From Sporocytophaga sp. (GTDB lineage Bacteria; Bacteroidota; Bacteroidia; Cytophagales; Cytophagaceae): DNA of 64,000 bases. The position numbers and the translations under genes were made by a program. The DNA is taken from NCBI RefSeq assembly GCF_017745095.1, contig NZ_JAGHZZ010000008.1, positions 49,781 to 113,780 of the forward strand, given 5' to 3'. Below the pieces are notes generated by a model. It saw only the letters and a list, made by a program, of their open reading frames with translations. It was not told where the DNA came from and searched no databases. Positions 7,782 through 16,537 of the stretch are shown here, piece after piece (the first letter of the stretch is position 1; the number at the start of each line of letters is the position of its first letter).

Positions 7782-8642
7782 ATGAAAGAGAATAATTTCA
7801 ATTTATTAAGCTTTGGGGATGTTATAAAAAGGTGGAAAAAACTGATTATAGGAGCATTCCTCTTAAGTTTGGTAGTCAGCACTATAGTTGCCTTTTTACT
7901 TCCCGTATATTACAAATCAGTAGTAATTTTCTATCCATTTGATCCACGTTCTTACGATCCAAGATTTGCATTAGTTAAGAGTCCAGGATTTGGTATATAT
8001 GCAGGAGAACAAGAGGTTGAGAGAATACTTGCAGTTGGGGAATCCAGGGAATTGGCTTTTTATATGATTGAAAAGTTTAATCTATATCAGAGATACAATA
8101 TCAAAAAATCTGAAGCAAAGGCAGAAAAAAGGGTATTTGATGAATTTATGAATCAAGTAACAATCAAAAAAACGCCTTTAGCCGGTGGACTAGAAGTAAT
8201 TGTATTTGACAAGGATGCGAAAATCGCAGCGGATATGGCAAATGAAATCATTAAGTTTATAGATAAAAAAAACAGAGAGCCTATTTCTATCATCAACAAC
8301 CAAATTCTAAGAGGATATTTGAAAAGTCAGGAGGAGAAAGTAAAAGATATTCAAAAACTAATTGAAAACCTTAAACCTAATCAAAATTATACAGCATTCA
8401 ATACTGACTTTCTTGCGAACGAATACATTTACAACTATACTAAGCTCTCTGATGTACAGCAAGAATTAAAAGTTTTGGATGAAAAAATCGAAACACTTTA
8501 TATTCTGGAGCCTGCTAAACCAGCTTTAGACAAAGCAAAACCAATAAAAGCTCTTGTTATTTTAATTGGGGTGGTTGGTTCTATGATAATAATATTTATT
8601 ATTATCTCAATTGCTGAATCATTTTCAAAAAGAGAAGGTTAA
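7782..8642 (+). CDS. Chain-length determinant (Wzz-type) protein
   Basis: A 286-aa inner-membrane protein with the polysaccharide co-polymerase plan: a short cytoplasmic start, membrane helix 1 (about 19-41), a long periplasmic domain with a coiled-coil-rich second half (about 180-245), and a second helix (about 252-279) with a basic tail. No C-terminal tyrosine-kinase domain is present. Such proteins set polymer length with a Wzy polymerase. It is divergent from the flippase gene and 5 bp upstream of the ligase/polymerase gene. Confidence 0.85.
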   Translation: MKENNFNLLSFGDVIKRWKKLIIGAFLLSLVVSTIVAFLLPVYYKSVVIFYPFDPRSYDPRFALVKSPGFGIYAGEQEVERILAVGESRELAFYMIEKFNLYQRYNIKKSEAKAEKRVFDEFMNQVTIKKTPLAGGLEVIVFDKDAKIAADMANEIIKFIDKKNREPISIINNQILRGYLKSQEEKVKDIQKLIENLKPNQNYTAFNTDFLANEYIYNYTKLSDVQQELKVLDEKIETLYILEPAKPALDKAKPIKALVILIGVVGSMIIIFIIISIAESFSKREG

Positions 8643-8647
8643 TTCAA

Positions 8648-10090
8648 TTGAACTCATTACCTACATTAGCAAGGCCCCTTCTGATTTCATTCTCCATCCT
8701 AATATTACTGTGTGGGATATCAGCAATTTGCTTTCAAAACGTCTTAGTATTGTTAATTCCAGTGCTATGTGCCTTTGGACTCTTCTGCTTTTATGATTAT
8801 GAGCTAGTTTATTATGTATTAATATTTTTTCTCCCTTTATCTAAAGAATTTCCTATTATCGGAAACAGCAATCTAAGCCTTCCTTCTGAAGGTTTAATAC
8901 TTGTTCTTGCGTTCATCTATATTATCTCCCTTCTATTTCAGAAAAATTATGACCTTGGACTACTTAAAGATCCAATGATAATAATTCTTTTACTTCTTTA
9001 TTGCTGGGCAGTTTTTGAGTATCCATTCTCCATTGACAAATTAAAAACGATCAAATACATCATAGCCAAAACTGTTTATTATCTAGTCTTTCTGTTTTTA
9101 ACTTTTTCAATTATCAGATCAAAAAGAGATCTCAAAAAATTTATATATGCATATACAGGAGGTTTATTTATAGGTGTTTTTTTCACTATCATTCTCCATG
9201 CAATAGATGGTTTTTCATTTGAAAATATTAATTACATATCTTCAATTATTTTTGTCAACCACGTTTATTATGCTACTGTAATAGGGATTGGAATACCGTT
9301 AACTTGGTTTTTAATGAAAACAACTCCAAAGTTTTCTATTAAACAAACACTCTATCTGAAATTCATCCTGTTTCTGTTTTTATTTGCTCTTATCACTTCC
9401 TATACAAGAGGCTCCTGGTTGGCATTGATTATTTGCATTATTTTTTATCAATTAATGAATTACAGAAAAGTAACCTTGGTTATAGCCATGTCAGTAATTT
9501 TAGTCATTAGCTCGGTTGCTTATTTATTTACTAATGACAATTACCTTGATTTTGCATCTGATTATACTACTACAATATTTCATGAAGGTGATATTGAAGG
9601 ACATCTTGCAGCTACTTATTCAATGAAAGATGTTTCAGGTATGGAAAGAGTATACAGATGGGTGGCGGGTGCAAATATGGTAAAGGAGAAACCTATTATG
9701 GGATCCGGACCTGGCACTTTCTATCCTGAATATAAAAAATTTGCCATTGATCGATTCAGGACTTATGTAAGTGACAATCCGGAACAATCAACTACACATA
9801 ATAATTTTCTTTTATTTCTTACAGAACAAGGGTTAGTTGGATTTTTCCTTTTTGCATCTCTTGTGATCATGGTTTTCATTAGAGGAAGTAAAATTTATAA
9901 TGAAACTTCAGACCCTGATCTAAAACATCTAACTGCAGGGTTTTACCTAGCATTTACTTCCATAGTAATATGTATGATTTTTTCGGATTTTACGGAAAGT
10001 GATAAGGTAGGTTCATTCTTCCTTGTTTCAATCACCATTCTTGCAAAAATCAATCAGTGGAATAAAGAAGGTCAGGTTAAAAGCCTCTGA
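8648..10090 (+). CDS. O-antigen ligase/polymerase family membrane protein
   Basis: A 480-aa protein with about 10-12 membrane helices and the Wzy_C/WaaL pattern: a periplasmic loop with GSGPGTFYPEY followed by THNNFLLFLTEQGLVG, whose His is the conserved residue of the family. It should polymerise or ligate glycan at the periplasmic face. The start is TTG at 8648; AGAAGG lies about 9 nt upstream and the Wzz stop only 5 nt upstream, so the start is well supported. The 3' end overlaps the convergent phosphatase gene by 14 bp with no terminator between. Wzy versus WaaL cannot be decided from sequence. Confidence 0.85.
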   Translation: MNSLPTLARPLLISFSILILLCGISAICFQNVLVLLIPVLCAFGLFCFYDYELVYYVLIFFLPLSKEFPIIGNSNLSLPSEGLILVLAFIYIISLLFQKNYDLGLLKDPMIIILLLLYCWAVFEYPFSIDKLKTIKYIIAKTVYYLVFLFLTFSIIRSKRDLKKFIYAYTGGLFIGVFFTIILHAIDGFSFENINYISSIIFVNHVYYATVIGIGIPLTWFLMKTTPKFSIKQTLYLKFILFLFLFALITSYTRGSWLALIICIIFYQLMNYRKVTLVIAMSVILVISSVAYLFTNDNYLDFASDYTTTIFHEGDIEGHLAATYSMKDVSGMERVYRWVAGANMVKEKPIMGSGPGTFYPEYKKFAIDRFRTYVSDNPEQSTTHNNFLLFLTEQGLVGFFLFASLVIMVFIRGSKIYNETSDPDLKHLTAGFYLAFTSIVICMIFSDFTESDKVGSFFLVSITILAKINQWNKEGQVKSL

Positions 10091-11312
10091 TTTTACAAGA
10101 CACAAAGGTAATATCATCAGGGAATGCTATTTTTCCTTTGAATGCATTCAGTTCTTCCATAAGCTTTTTATGTATGACCTGATTTTCATGAGTTGTGTTT
10201 TCTCTTAACAATTGAACAAATCGTTCCATACCAAACTCTTCTTCATCTATATTTGATGTTTCCGTCACACCATCCGTATACAAAAATAACAACGAGTTTT
10301 CTTTTATTTCCAGGATTTCCTCACTAAGGAATGGGAGATCTTCAAAAATGCCTAAGATAGTTGTGCCACTGTCCAGGGTTTCAGGATTTCCGTCCTGAAT
10401 AATAATAGCAGGATTATGACCGGCATTAATATATCTTGCCTTCTTGTGTTTCAGATCTACAATCATGGCAAAAAAAGTAATAAACCTTTCCCCTCTTGCA
10501 TTCAGACGAGTAATGTAATTAAGCTCTGTGATAATCTTTTTAAGATCTGATGTTTGCCTTAACATCGTTCTCAAACAGGCCTGAAAATTGGACATTAAAA
10601 GTGCAGCAGGTATCCCCTTGCCAGATACATCAGCTACACAAATAAAAAATTCATCCTCTGTTAATTGTACATAATCGTAATAATCCCCTCCTATAGACTG
10701 ATGTGGTAAGTAATCAGCTTCTATTACAACTCTTGTATTATCTGGAAGAGAGGTTGGAAAAAGATGTGATTGTACATCTCGGGCAATTTCAAGCTCCTTC
10801 CGGAAGGCTTCCTGTTGAAGTTCTTTTCTGGCAAGCTTTTTATTTTCAATTGCCACAGTAATAATATTGGCAAAAGTCTGAACGAAAGATACATCTGTAT
10901 TTTCTTCACCAAGTTCAAGACCTCCAATAAAGACAATAGCAAGCAATTGTGATTTATGCGCAACGGGAATCAGCAAATCAAATTCTGAAAACTGATTAGC
11001 TGTCTCTTCCAGTTTCGATATTTTGCTAACGTTAAAAAAAGATTGATCTAATTCAATTGATTTAAAATTCGTTTTAGTACCATAGTTGACCTTACAACTC
11101 CATCCAGAATCAAAAACATAAAGGGCAAATTTCTTGATTTTAAGGTTGGCTATTAAAGTGAAGTAAAATATCTTATATAAAGATTCTTCAGGCAAGTTAA
11201 AATTAATTGCCTGAGTTACTTCAAGTAGAGAGTTTAACTCCAGCTGCTTTAGTTGCAGCGAGTTTTCCAAACCACTTTCTTTTTCACCATTTGACGGCGC
11301 TTTGGGGATCAT
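10077..11312 (-). CDS. GAF-domain PP2C (RsbU/SpoIIE-type) serine phosphatase
   Basis: A 411-aa signalling phosphatase. Residues about 25-165 form a GAF-like sensor domain, joined by a helical linker (about 165-195) to a SpoIIE/PP2C catalytic domain (about 195-410). Metal-site motifs are GGDYYDY, ADVSGKGIPAALLM and YTDGVTE, and AGHNP is also present. The family dephosphorylates anti-sigma-antagonist (STAS) proteins; no STAS or RsbW partner is in this window. The ATG at 11312 lies inside the end of the permease gene (29-bp overlap); a TTG at about 11270 is an alternative. It converges with and overlaps the ligase gene. Confidence 0.87.
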   Translation of the reverse strand: MIPKAPSNGEKESGLENSLQLKQLELNSLLEVTQAINFNLPEESLYKIFYFTLIANLKIKKFALYVFDSGWSCKVNYGTKTNFKSIELDQSFFNVSKISKLEETANQFSEFDLLIPVAHKSQLLAIVFIGGLELGEENTDVSFVQTFANIITVAIENKKLARKELQQEAFRKELEIARDVQSHLFPTSLPDNTRVVIEADYLPHQSIGGDYYDYVQLTEDEFFICVADVSGKGIPAALLMSNFQACLRTMLRQTSDLKKIITELNYITRLNARGERFITFFAMIVDLKHKKARYINAGHNPAIIIQDGNPETLDSGTTILGIFEDLPFLSEEILEIKENSLLFLYTDGVTETSNIDEEEFGMERFVQLLRENTTHENQVIHKKLMEELNAFKGKIAFPDDITFVSCKIRGF

Positions 11313-12534
11313 ATGCGTCTCTTAAGCCGTTTCCGAATAAGTTAAAAGCCAAAACAAGAATACAAATACATAAACTAGGAAGTACCACCAGATAACCAGA
11401 ATCTTTTGCGAGCATTGATCCATAACCTTCATTAACCATCATCCCCCAAGAAGGCATTGGAGGTTGTACTCCAAGACCAAGAAAACTTAACCCTGCCTCA
11501 ATTAAGATAGCAGATGCAAAGTTCGCGGTAGCAATTACAATCAAAGGCCCAACAATATTGGGAAGGATATGCACAAATATTATTCTGAGATCACCAACTC
11601 CCAGCGCTTTTGCAGCTTCAACGTAAAGTTTTTCCTTTAAGCTTAAAATCTGGCCTCTCACAACCCTTGCTACTTCAACCCACATCGTTAATCCTACTGC
11701 TACAAATGCAACCCAAACTCCTCTGCTTTGTAAAGCAAGGCTTATGGCAATAACAAGCATGATACTTGGAATAGACCACACTACTGTCATTAGCCACATT
11801 ATAAACTTATCAGTTGTTCCGCCAAAAAAACCACTCAAGGCACCGAGAGTAACGCCCACCAAAATGGAAATTAATACAGAAATAAATCCTATAGAAAGTG
11901 AAATACGTGTCCCAAACAATAACCTGCTTAGGATATCCCGACCTGCCTTATCTGTTCCCAACAGATACTTTCTTTTTTCAATATTATGGTCCAGAAAATC
12001 TCTTAACAGTTCCTCTTTTGTGATTTGAACCGTCTTTTCATTTAAATCAAGGTAAGTAATGACATCATCTTTTACAGAATAGTTGTAGACAGAATCAGGC
12101 TTAAGTTTCGGGGAAGTACCTACAAAAAGGTTCTTAGTAACAGCAACGATATCGGCAGATTCTGTTTCATCTTCTTTTCCAAAAAGGGAATAATAAACCT
12201 TAAGGTTTTTAATCTGATAAGAACTGACAGGTTGAATAATAAAATCACTTTCTTGTCCCATATACATCTTCTCCAGAAAATTCCCCCTCTCAATTTCTCT
12301 ATTTTTCCTGAATTTCAACAAGGTACATTCAAACCCTATATGTTTCTTTTTAATAAGAGCGGAGCCGTCATTCGCATTAGGAGTATGATCAGGCATTATT
12401 AAATAACCAAGAATTGCAATGATGTGAGCAAGAACAATAACTATAAATCCGGCAATTGCTGGCTTATTTTTCCATAGCCGCTTGCGAACATAATAAGAAG
12501 GTGTTTTAACGGTATTCTCTTTCGACTTAACCAC
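11284..12534 (-). CDS. OppC/DppC-type ABC transporter permease with long periplasmic insertion
   Basis: A 416-aa inner-membrane permease of the peptide/nickel ABC importer class. The core is clear: YLLGTDKAGRDILSRLLFGTR (from about 190) and the EAA-loop sequence EAAKALGVGDLRII for ATPase contact, with five or so membrane helices after residue 200. Between helix 1 (about 27-47) and this core there are about 140 extra residues, far more than in textbook DppC, probably a periplasmic domain. The start is GTG at 12534, one base after the stop of the small upstream gene. The OppB-type partner, ATPases and binding protein are not in the window. Confidence 0.85.
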   Translation of the reverse strand: MVKSKENTVKTPSYYVRKRLWKNKPAIAGFIVIVLAHIIAILGYLIMPDHTPNANDGSALIKKKHIGFECTLLKFRKNREIERGNFLEKMYMGQESDFIIQPVSSYQIKNLKVYYSLFGKEDETESADIVAVTKNLFVGTSPKLKPDSVYNYSVKDDVITYLDLNEKTVQITKEELLRDFLDHNIEKRKYLLGTDKAGRDILSRLLFGTRISLSIGFISVLISILVGVTLGALSGFFGGTTDKFIMWLMTVVWSIPSIMLVIAISLALQSRGVWVAFVAVGLTMWVEVARVVRGQILSLKEKLYVEAAKALGVGDLRIIFVHILPNIVGPLIVIATANFASAILIEAGLSFLGLGVQPPMPSWGMMVNEGYGSMLAKDSGYLVVLPSLCICILVLAFNLFGNGLRDAYDPQSAVKW

Positions 12535-12535
12535 T

Positions 12536-12826
12536 TTATAAGGTGTTATGAGCTTTTAATCCTGCTTTGGTAGCTAGAAAATGGTAACTTTCGAATTGTC
12601 CCTTTGAAACTTCATCGGATTCGACTTCATCTTCTGTGCCTTTGTAAAAAACTTTCACCCACCCTTTACGGAAAAGTTGCTCCAAATGATTCCTTAATTC
12701 TGAATCATCCATTGTTAAATTTTTCAACAATTGGTCCAAGGTGCAAATAAAATAAAGCTCATCCAGAATGTCGTATTCTTGTGGTGTCAATTTCTCAGTT
12801 TTTAATATCTCTTCCTTTCCAAACAA
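12536..12826 (-). CDS. Small conserved hypothetical protein
   Basis: A 96-aa acidic protein, predicted mostly helical (LTPQEYDILDELYF, then a helix-turn-helix-like stretch SELRNHLEQLFRKGWVKVF at about 43-61), ending in a turn-rich part. The pattern suggests a small winged-helix fold, but I recognise no family and the DNA-binding role is a guess. The longest frame starts with TTG at 12826, inside the end of the GT2 gene; a second TTG at 12790 lies just past that gene's stop, so the start is uncertain. The permease gene follows after one base, implying coupling. Confidence 0.6.
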   Translation of the reverse strand: MFGKEEILKTEKLTPQEYDILDELYFICTLDQLLKNLTMDDSELRNHLEQLFRKGWVKVFYKGTEDEVESDEVSKGQFESYHFLATKAGLKAHNTL

Positions 12827-13931
12827 AACTACCAGAATTACTTAATAATCCAATAGTTATAACATAAAACGGATAAAAGGCCCATGTAATTGCAAATTCT
12901 ATCAGATTAAATTGATGATTTAAAAGCCGAGAAACCTGTTTCAGAAATAAAAATTCTGTAACGAATTTTACAATGGCAAAACCTGCAAAAACAAGCACAC
13001 CCATTTTATCCACTAATGAATATGCGCCCGAAACTAAAAATAAAAAATTCACTAAAAAAATAAATAGTGCCAAATACTGATTTCTTTTGTTCTTATGCAT
13101 TTTCCACTTGCCTGCCCATCGTTTCCTTTGTTCCAAAAATTCTTTGACTGAATCTTTAGGATAAGTCATCACCAATGCCTCTGGCCTACATGCAAATAAT
13201 ACTTTTCCCGGATATCTCTCATAAATTTTATGCAAAAGAAATTCATCATCTCCCGAAGCTATCTTTTCAAATCCATTAAATCCACCTACTTCATAAAATG
13301 CTTTTTTTTCATAACAAAGGTTTGCCCCATTGGCCATTGTTGGAAATCCTGAAGCCAAGCAAACCCCTCCTGTGCCCATTACCGCACTGAATTCAATTTG
13401 CTGCATTTTCTCAAACAATGTCCCCTTAGTATAGAATCCTACCGGCCCACAAACCATCTTAGATTCTGATACTTCAAGCATCCCCGCCATTGTTGCAATC
13501 CAATTTTCACCGCATCGACAGTCGCCGTCTATCGTCAATATTAAATCTCCTTGGGCTCTTGAAATTCCATATTCAATCGCTTTTTTCTTTGGAGCAGCAT
13601 TTGATTGATAATCAATAGAAATAAGAATTCCCAACTGGATATCTGTCATCTCTCGATACTCATGAACTAAGGAAACTGTAAAATCCTCAGATCCATCGTC
13701 AATAACAATGACTTCATATTGACTCTTTGGATATCGTTGCTTAGACAAATCGGTAAGCAAACTTAAAATATTCAGTTCTTCATTTCTTACAGGAATAATA
13801 ACTGACACAAACTTACCTAGCGGCGACACATCTAAATTTTTGGACCATAATTGCATTTTTCTCCATTTACTGATAGCCCATATAAGTGCAACTGTATAAA
13901 TCAAAAAAAATAGAGCAATAACTATCAGCAT
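12795..13931 (-). CDS. Membrane glycosyltransferase family 2 (second copy)
   Basis: A 378-aa GT2 with the same plan as the one at 3379-4485: an N-terminal membrane helix (about 2-22), the GT-A domain with VSVIIPVRNEE, a DxD-type TIDGDCR, and QRKRW as QxxRW, then several C-terminal helices. The two are clearly different proteins. The start is taken as ATG at 13931, which shares one base with the stop of the upstream gene (TGATG); a TTG one codon earlier is unlikely. Translational coupling to the LPG-synthase-like protein suggests that the pair makes and moves one lipid-linked glycan. Confidence 0.87.
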   Translation of the reverse strand: MLIVIALFFLIYTVALIWAISKWRKMQLWSKNLDVSPLGKFVSVIIPVRNEELNILSLLTDLSKQRYPKSQYEVIVIDDGSEDFTVSLVHEYREMTDIQLGILISIDYQSNAAPKKKAIEYGISRAQGDLILTIDGDCRCGENWIATMAGMLEVSESKMVCGPVGFYTKGTLFEKMQQIEFSAVMGTGGVCLASGFPTMANGANLCYEKKAFYEVGGFNGFEKIASGDDEFLLHKIYERYPGKVLFACRPEALVMTYPKDSVKEFLEQRKRWAGKWKMHKNKRNQYLALFIFLVNFLFLVSGAYSLVDKMGVLVFAGFAIVKFVTEFLFLKQVSRLLNHQFNLIEFAITWAFYPFYVITIGLLSNSGSFVWKGRDIKN

Positions 13932-14920
13932 CAAAAGGGTCCTTTAATTTTTAGCCTGAAAATAAGAAATAATCCCACTATTGAAGGCGTCAATACATTC
14001 AATAGCCAAACTGTGAGACTTGAGTACAATACCATTTGTAAATCAACCGCTTCTTCCTTAAAAATAAATACCACAGCCGCTTCCCTTACACCTAAATCGA
14101 ATATCGTAGGTATTAAAGATTTAATTAGAAAGACAAATGGTACGGCGAGAAATTGAAAAAACAAGTCGGTTTTAATATGAAAGTAATTGAATATCAAAAT
14201 AAATTGAAATAGGAAAATGAGATAACGGGAAGCTGATAATGCAATCACCAAAAATATTTCTCTCAGATCATAATTTTTAATAATTAAAAAATAACTGGCA
14301 ACGTGCTTCAATCTTTTGCTTTTTTCCAGATACCTTAAAATATTTTCTCGAAAAAAAATTAAAGCTGGAAGTAATATATGAAATAGAAGCAAGGTAATTA
14401 TAATGACTTTTTTCTGAGATCCGGAAAATGAAAACCACGAGAAGAGTAAAAAGAAGACTGAAATACTGCCAAAATAGATAGTAGAATAAAATTGTGCGAT
14501 CCTGCTCAGAAATATTGCACCTAAAGCCTTAGACCTCTCAGAACTTTTCATATTTAAAATTCGACCAATATAATCTCCCAGTCCATGAGGAGTAATAAAC
14601 CCAAAAGTAGTTCCACATATAACTCCTTCCAAGGCACTACAAAATGAAGTTTTCTCTACTTTAGAAGCTAGAAACTTCCATTTTAAACCTTCAAGTCCCC
14701 AGTTTATTGGCATTAATAAAATTGCAAAGCAGATCATCCACGAATTATTTTTCCAGGAATTTATAATTTCGAAAAAGTAATTTCCGGTAAGTTCATCTTT
14801 TTTATTTACTGTATAAAAAATAATAAATAAGGAAAGCATAAATACCAATGACTTAATTAAAAGGGAAAAATTGGGATTAATTTTCTCTTTTAAAGCCGAA
14901 AGGATGTGGTTAACTTGCAT
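13931..14920 (-). CDS. Lysylphosphatidylglycerol synthase TM-region/UPF0104 (flippase-like) protein
   Basis: A 329-aa membrane protein with about 8 helices of the UPF0104/AglD type (the membrane half of MprF, without the aminoacyl-transfer domain). The conserved core reads EGVICGTTFGFITPHGLGDY, then GRI and later DLGVREAAVVF. Proteins of this kind are linked to lipid or polyisoprenoid flipping or glycolipid handling. It is the first gene of its run and is followed by GT2 with a one-base overlap. Its ATG is 3 bases from the ATG of the divergent ruvC, so its promoter must lie inside ruvC's coding start. Confidence 0.8.
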   Translation of the reverse strand: MQVNHILSALKEKINPNFSLLIKSLVFMLSLFIIFYTVNKKDELTGNYFFEIINSWKNNSWMICFAILLMPINWGLEGLKWKFLASKVEKTSFCSALEGVICGTTFGFITPHGLGDYIGRILNMKSSERSKALGAIFLSRIAQFYSTIYFGSISVFFLLFSWFSFSGSQKKVIIITLLLFHILLPALIFFRENILRYLEKSKRLKHVASYFLIIKNYDLREIFLVIALSASRYLIFLFQFILIFNYFHIKTDLFFQFLAVPFVFLIKSLIPTIFDLGVREAAVVFIFKEEAVDLQMVLYSSLTVWLLNVLTPSIVGLFLIFRLKIKGPF

Positions 14921-14923
14921 TGA

Positions 14924-15505
14924 ATGATTTCTAAAGGAAAAGAAATAGAGAAGGATAAAATAATTTTAGGTGTGGATCCTGGTACTACTATCATGGGATA
15001 CGGCCTTATTCATATCCAGAAAAGCAAGATTAGCCTTCTTCAATTTGGGGTAATTCACCTGAGTAAATATAGCAACCATGGAATAAAATTAAGTAAAATT
15101 TTTGAAAGGGTTGTTCAGCTGATAGATGAATACCATCCAGACGAAATGGCAATTGAATCTCCTTTTTACGGAAAAAATGTTCAGTCTATGCTCAAATTAG
15201 GAAGAGCTCAAGGTGTAGCGATTGCAGCTGCTATATCCAGAGAAGTTCCTATTTGTGAATATGCACCTAAGAAAGTTAAACAATCCGTTACTGGCAATGG
15301 AAATGCGTCAAAAGAGCAAGTATCTAGTATGCTTTGTAATTTGCTTAAAATTCAAGAAGCCCCTAAATTATTTGATGCAACTGATGCTCTTGCTGTTGCA
15401 TTATGCCACCATTTCCAGGGTGGAGCATTGAAGGTGGCGTCTGGCAACTGGTCTTCCTTTCTCAAAGACAATCCGGACAGAATTGTATCTGGCAAAAAAA
15501 AATAA
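14924..15505 (+). CDS. ruvC: Holliday junction endodeoxyribonuclease RuvC
   Basis: Resolves Holliday junctions with RuvAB. All four acidic catalytic residues are present: Asp18 in VDPGT, Glu78 in AIESPFYGKN, and Asp151 and Asp154 in DATDALAVALCHH, matching E. coli D7, E66, D138 and D141. The 193-aa length is normal, with an N-terminal extension of about 11 residues. The start codon is three bases from that of the divergent membrane-protein gene, so any promoter must lie inside the neighbour. No ruvA or ruvB is nearby. A strong bidirectional terminator follows. Confidence 0.95.
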   Translation: MISKGKEIEKDKIILGVDPGTTIMGYGLIHIQKSKISLLQFGVIHLSKYSNHGIKLSKIFERVVQLIDEYHPDEMAIESPFYGKNVQSMLKLGRAQGVAIAAAISREVPICEYAPKKVKQSVTGNGNASKEQVSSMLCNLLKIQEAPKLFDATDALAVALCHHFQGGALKVASGNWSSFLKDNPDRIVSGKKK

Positions 15506-15525
15506 TCGAGAATAATCAATTCAAT

Positions 15526-15563
15526 AAAAAGAGGCTGTCTTCATAGCAAGACAGCCTCTTTTT
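15526..15563. terminator. Bidirectional terminator between ruvC and HIT gene
   Basis: AAAAAGAGGCTGTCTT and AAGACAGCCTCTTTTT form perfect 16-bp arms around a 6-nt loop, with A- and T-runs at the two ends, so it serves both convergent transcripts. Confidence 0.92.
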
Positions 15564-15581
15564 ATTTTTAATAACAGGTAA

Positions 15582-15974
15582 TTAAAGATAACTCTTTATT
15601 TTTTTCTGAGTTTCCTCCATCACCTCTTTTGCAACAGTAAGTTTAGGTCTTGTAAAGTTGAGATCGTTTGCAGAATTCATAGGCACAAGATGAATGTGGG
15701 TATGCGGTACTTCAAGTCCAATGACTGCAATACCAATACGCTTGCAAGGAACAGCCTTTTGCACAGCCTTTGCAACTTTTTTGCTGAACACGTGAAGGTG
15801 AGCCAGCAGCTCATCATCCATATCAAAAATATAATCGATTTCTGTTTTAGGCACTACAAGCGTATGCCCTACTACTAAAGGAGAAATATCCAAAAATGCA
15901 TAACAGCGATCATCCTCAGCTATTGTATAACCTGGAATTTCACCGTTTATAATTTTTGTAAAGATGCTTGCCAT
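15582..15974 (-). CDS. HIT family (HINT-like) protein
   Basis: A 130-aa histidine-triad nucleotide hydrolase or transferase. The triad is HTHIHLVP with His91, His93 and His95, the middle catalytic position being followed by the usual hydrophobics. The N-terminal half carries IFTKIINGEIPGY and the LVVGHTLVVPK strand typical of HINT/PKCI-type proteins that cleave AMP-linked phosphoramidates. It is cytoplasmic. Its ATG shares one base with the greA stop (TAATG), so it is translated after greA. Confidence 0.93.
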   Translation of the reverse strand: MASIFTKIINGEIPGYTIAEDDRCYAFLDISPLVVGHTLVVPKTEIDYIFDMDDELLAHLHVFSKKVAKAVQKAVPCKRIGIAVIGLEVPHTHIHLVPMNSANDLNFTRPKLTVAKEVMEETQKKIKSYL

Positions 15975-16444
15975 TATCTGCTGATATCTAAGATTTCAAA
16001 CTCAAGTTTTCCTGCAGGTACATCTATATATGCGGAATCTCCAATTTTTTTCCCAAGCAAACCTTTGCCAATTGGTGATTTTACAGAGATCTTCCCACTC
16101 TTAAGATCCGCCTCTTCTTCAGATACTAGTATATAATTGACGATGGCATTCGTCTTTTTATTTTTTATTTTAACGTTAGATAAGATTGATACTTTGGAAG
16201 TATCAATGCTACTCTCATCGATAATACGAGCATTGGCAACTACATCTTCCAGTTTACTGATTTTTAATTCAAGCAATCCCTGAGCATCTTTCGCTGCATC
16301 ATACTCTGCGTTCTCACTTAAATCTCCTTTATCACGAGCTTCCGCTATTTGCTTAGCCATATCGGCACGCCCTCTAGTTTTGAGCATAGCAAGCTCATCC
16401 TTTAACTTTCTAAGTCCTTCTTCTGTGTAATATGTGTATGCCAT
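15974..16444 (-). CDS. greA: Transcription elongation factor GreA
   Basis: Rescues backtracked RNA polymerase by stimulating transcript cleavage through the secondary channel. At 156 aa it has the N-terminal coiled coil (about 8-75) with tip residues Asp41 and Glu44 in GDLSENAEYD, and a C-terminal FKBP-like domain (about 82-156). The start is taken as the ATG at 16444 (MAYTYYTEEG), matching GreA proteins generally; a longer frame from a TTG at 16456 adds four residues and is unlikely. The stop overlaps the HIT start by one base. Confidence 0.95.
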   Translation of the reverse strand: MAYTYYTEEGLRKLKDELAMLKTRGRADMAKQIAEARDKGDLSENAEYDAAKDAQGLLELKISKLEDVVANARIIDESSIDTSKVSILSNVKIKNKKTNAIVNYILVSEEEADLKSGKISVKSPIGKGLLGKKIGDSAYIDVPAGKLEFEILDISR

Positions 16445-16470
16445 ATCTCTTTGCAATTGCTTAGGTACAA

Positions 16471-16497
16471 TAAAAAAAACGGCTTCCTCAACCGTTC
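16471..16497 (-). terminator. Likely terminator after hydroxyacid dehydrogenase gene
   Basis: On the minus strand AACGG and CCGTT pair across a 9-nt loop and are followed by eight T. The stem is short, so termination may be partial; it separates the dehydrogenase gene from greA. Confidence 0.5.
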
Positions 16498-16537
16498 AGG
16501 AATCAAAATTAAGATTTTTTTAACCAATTCCAAACCC

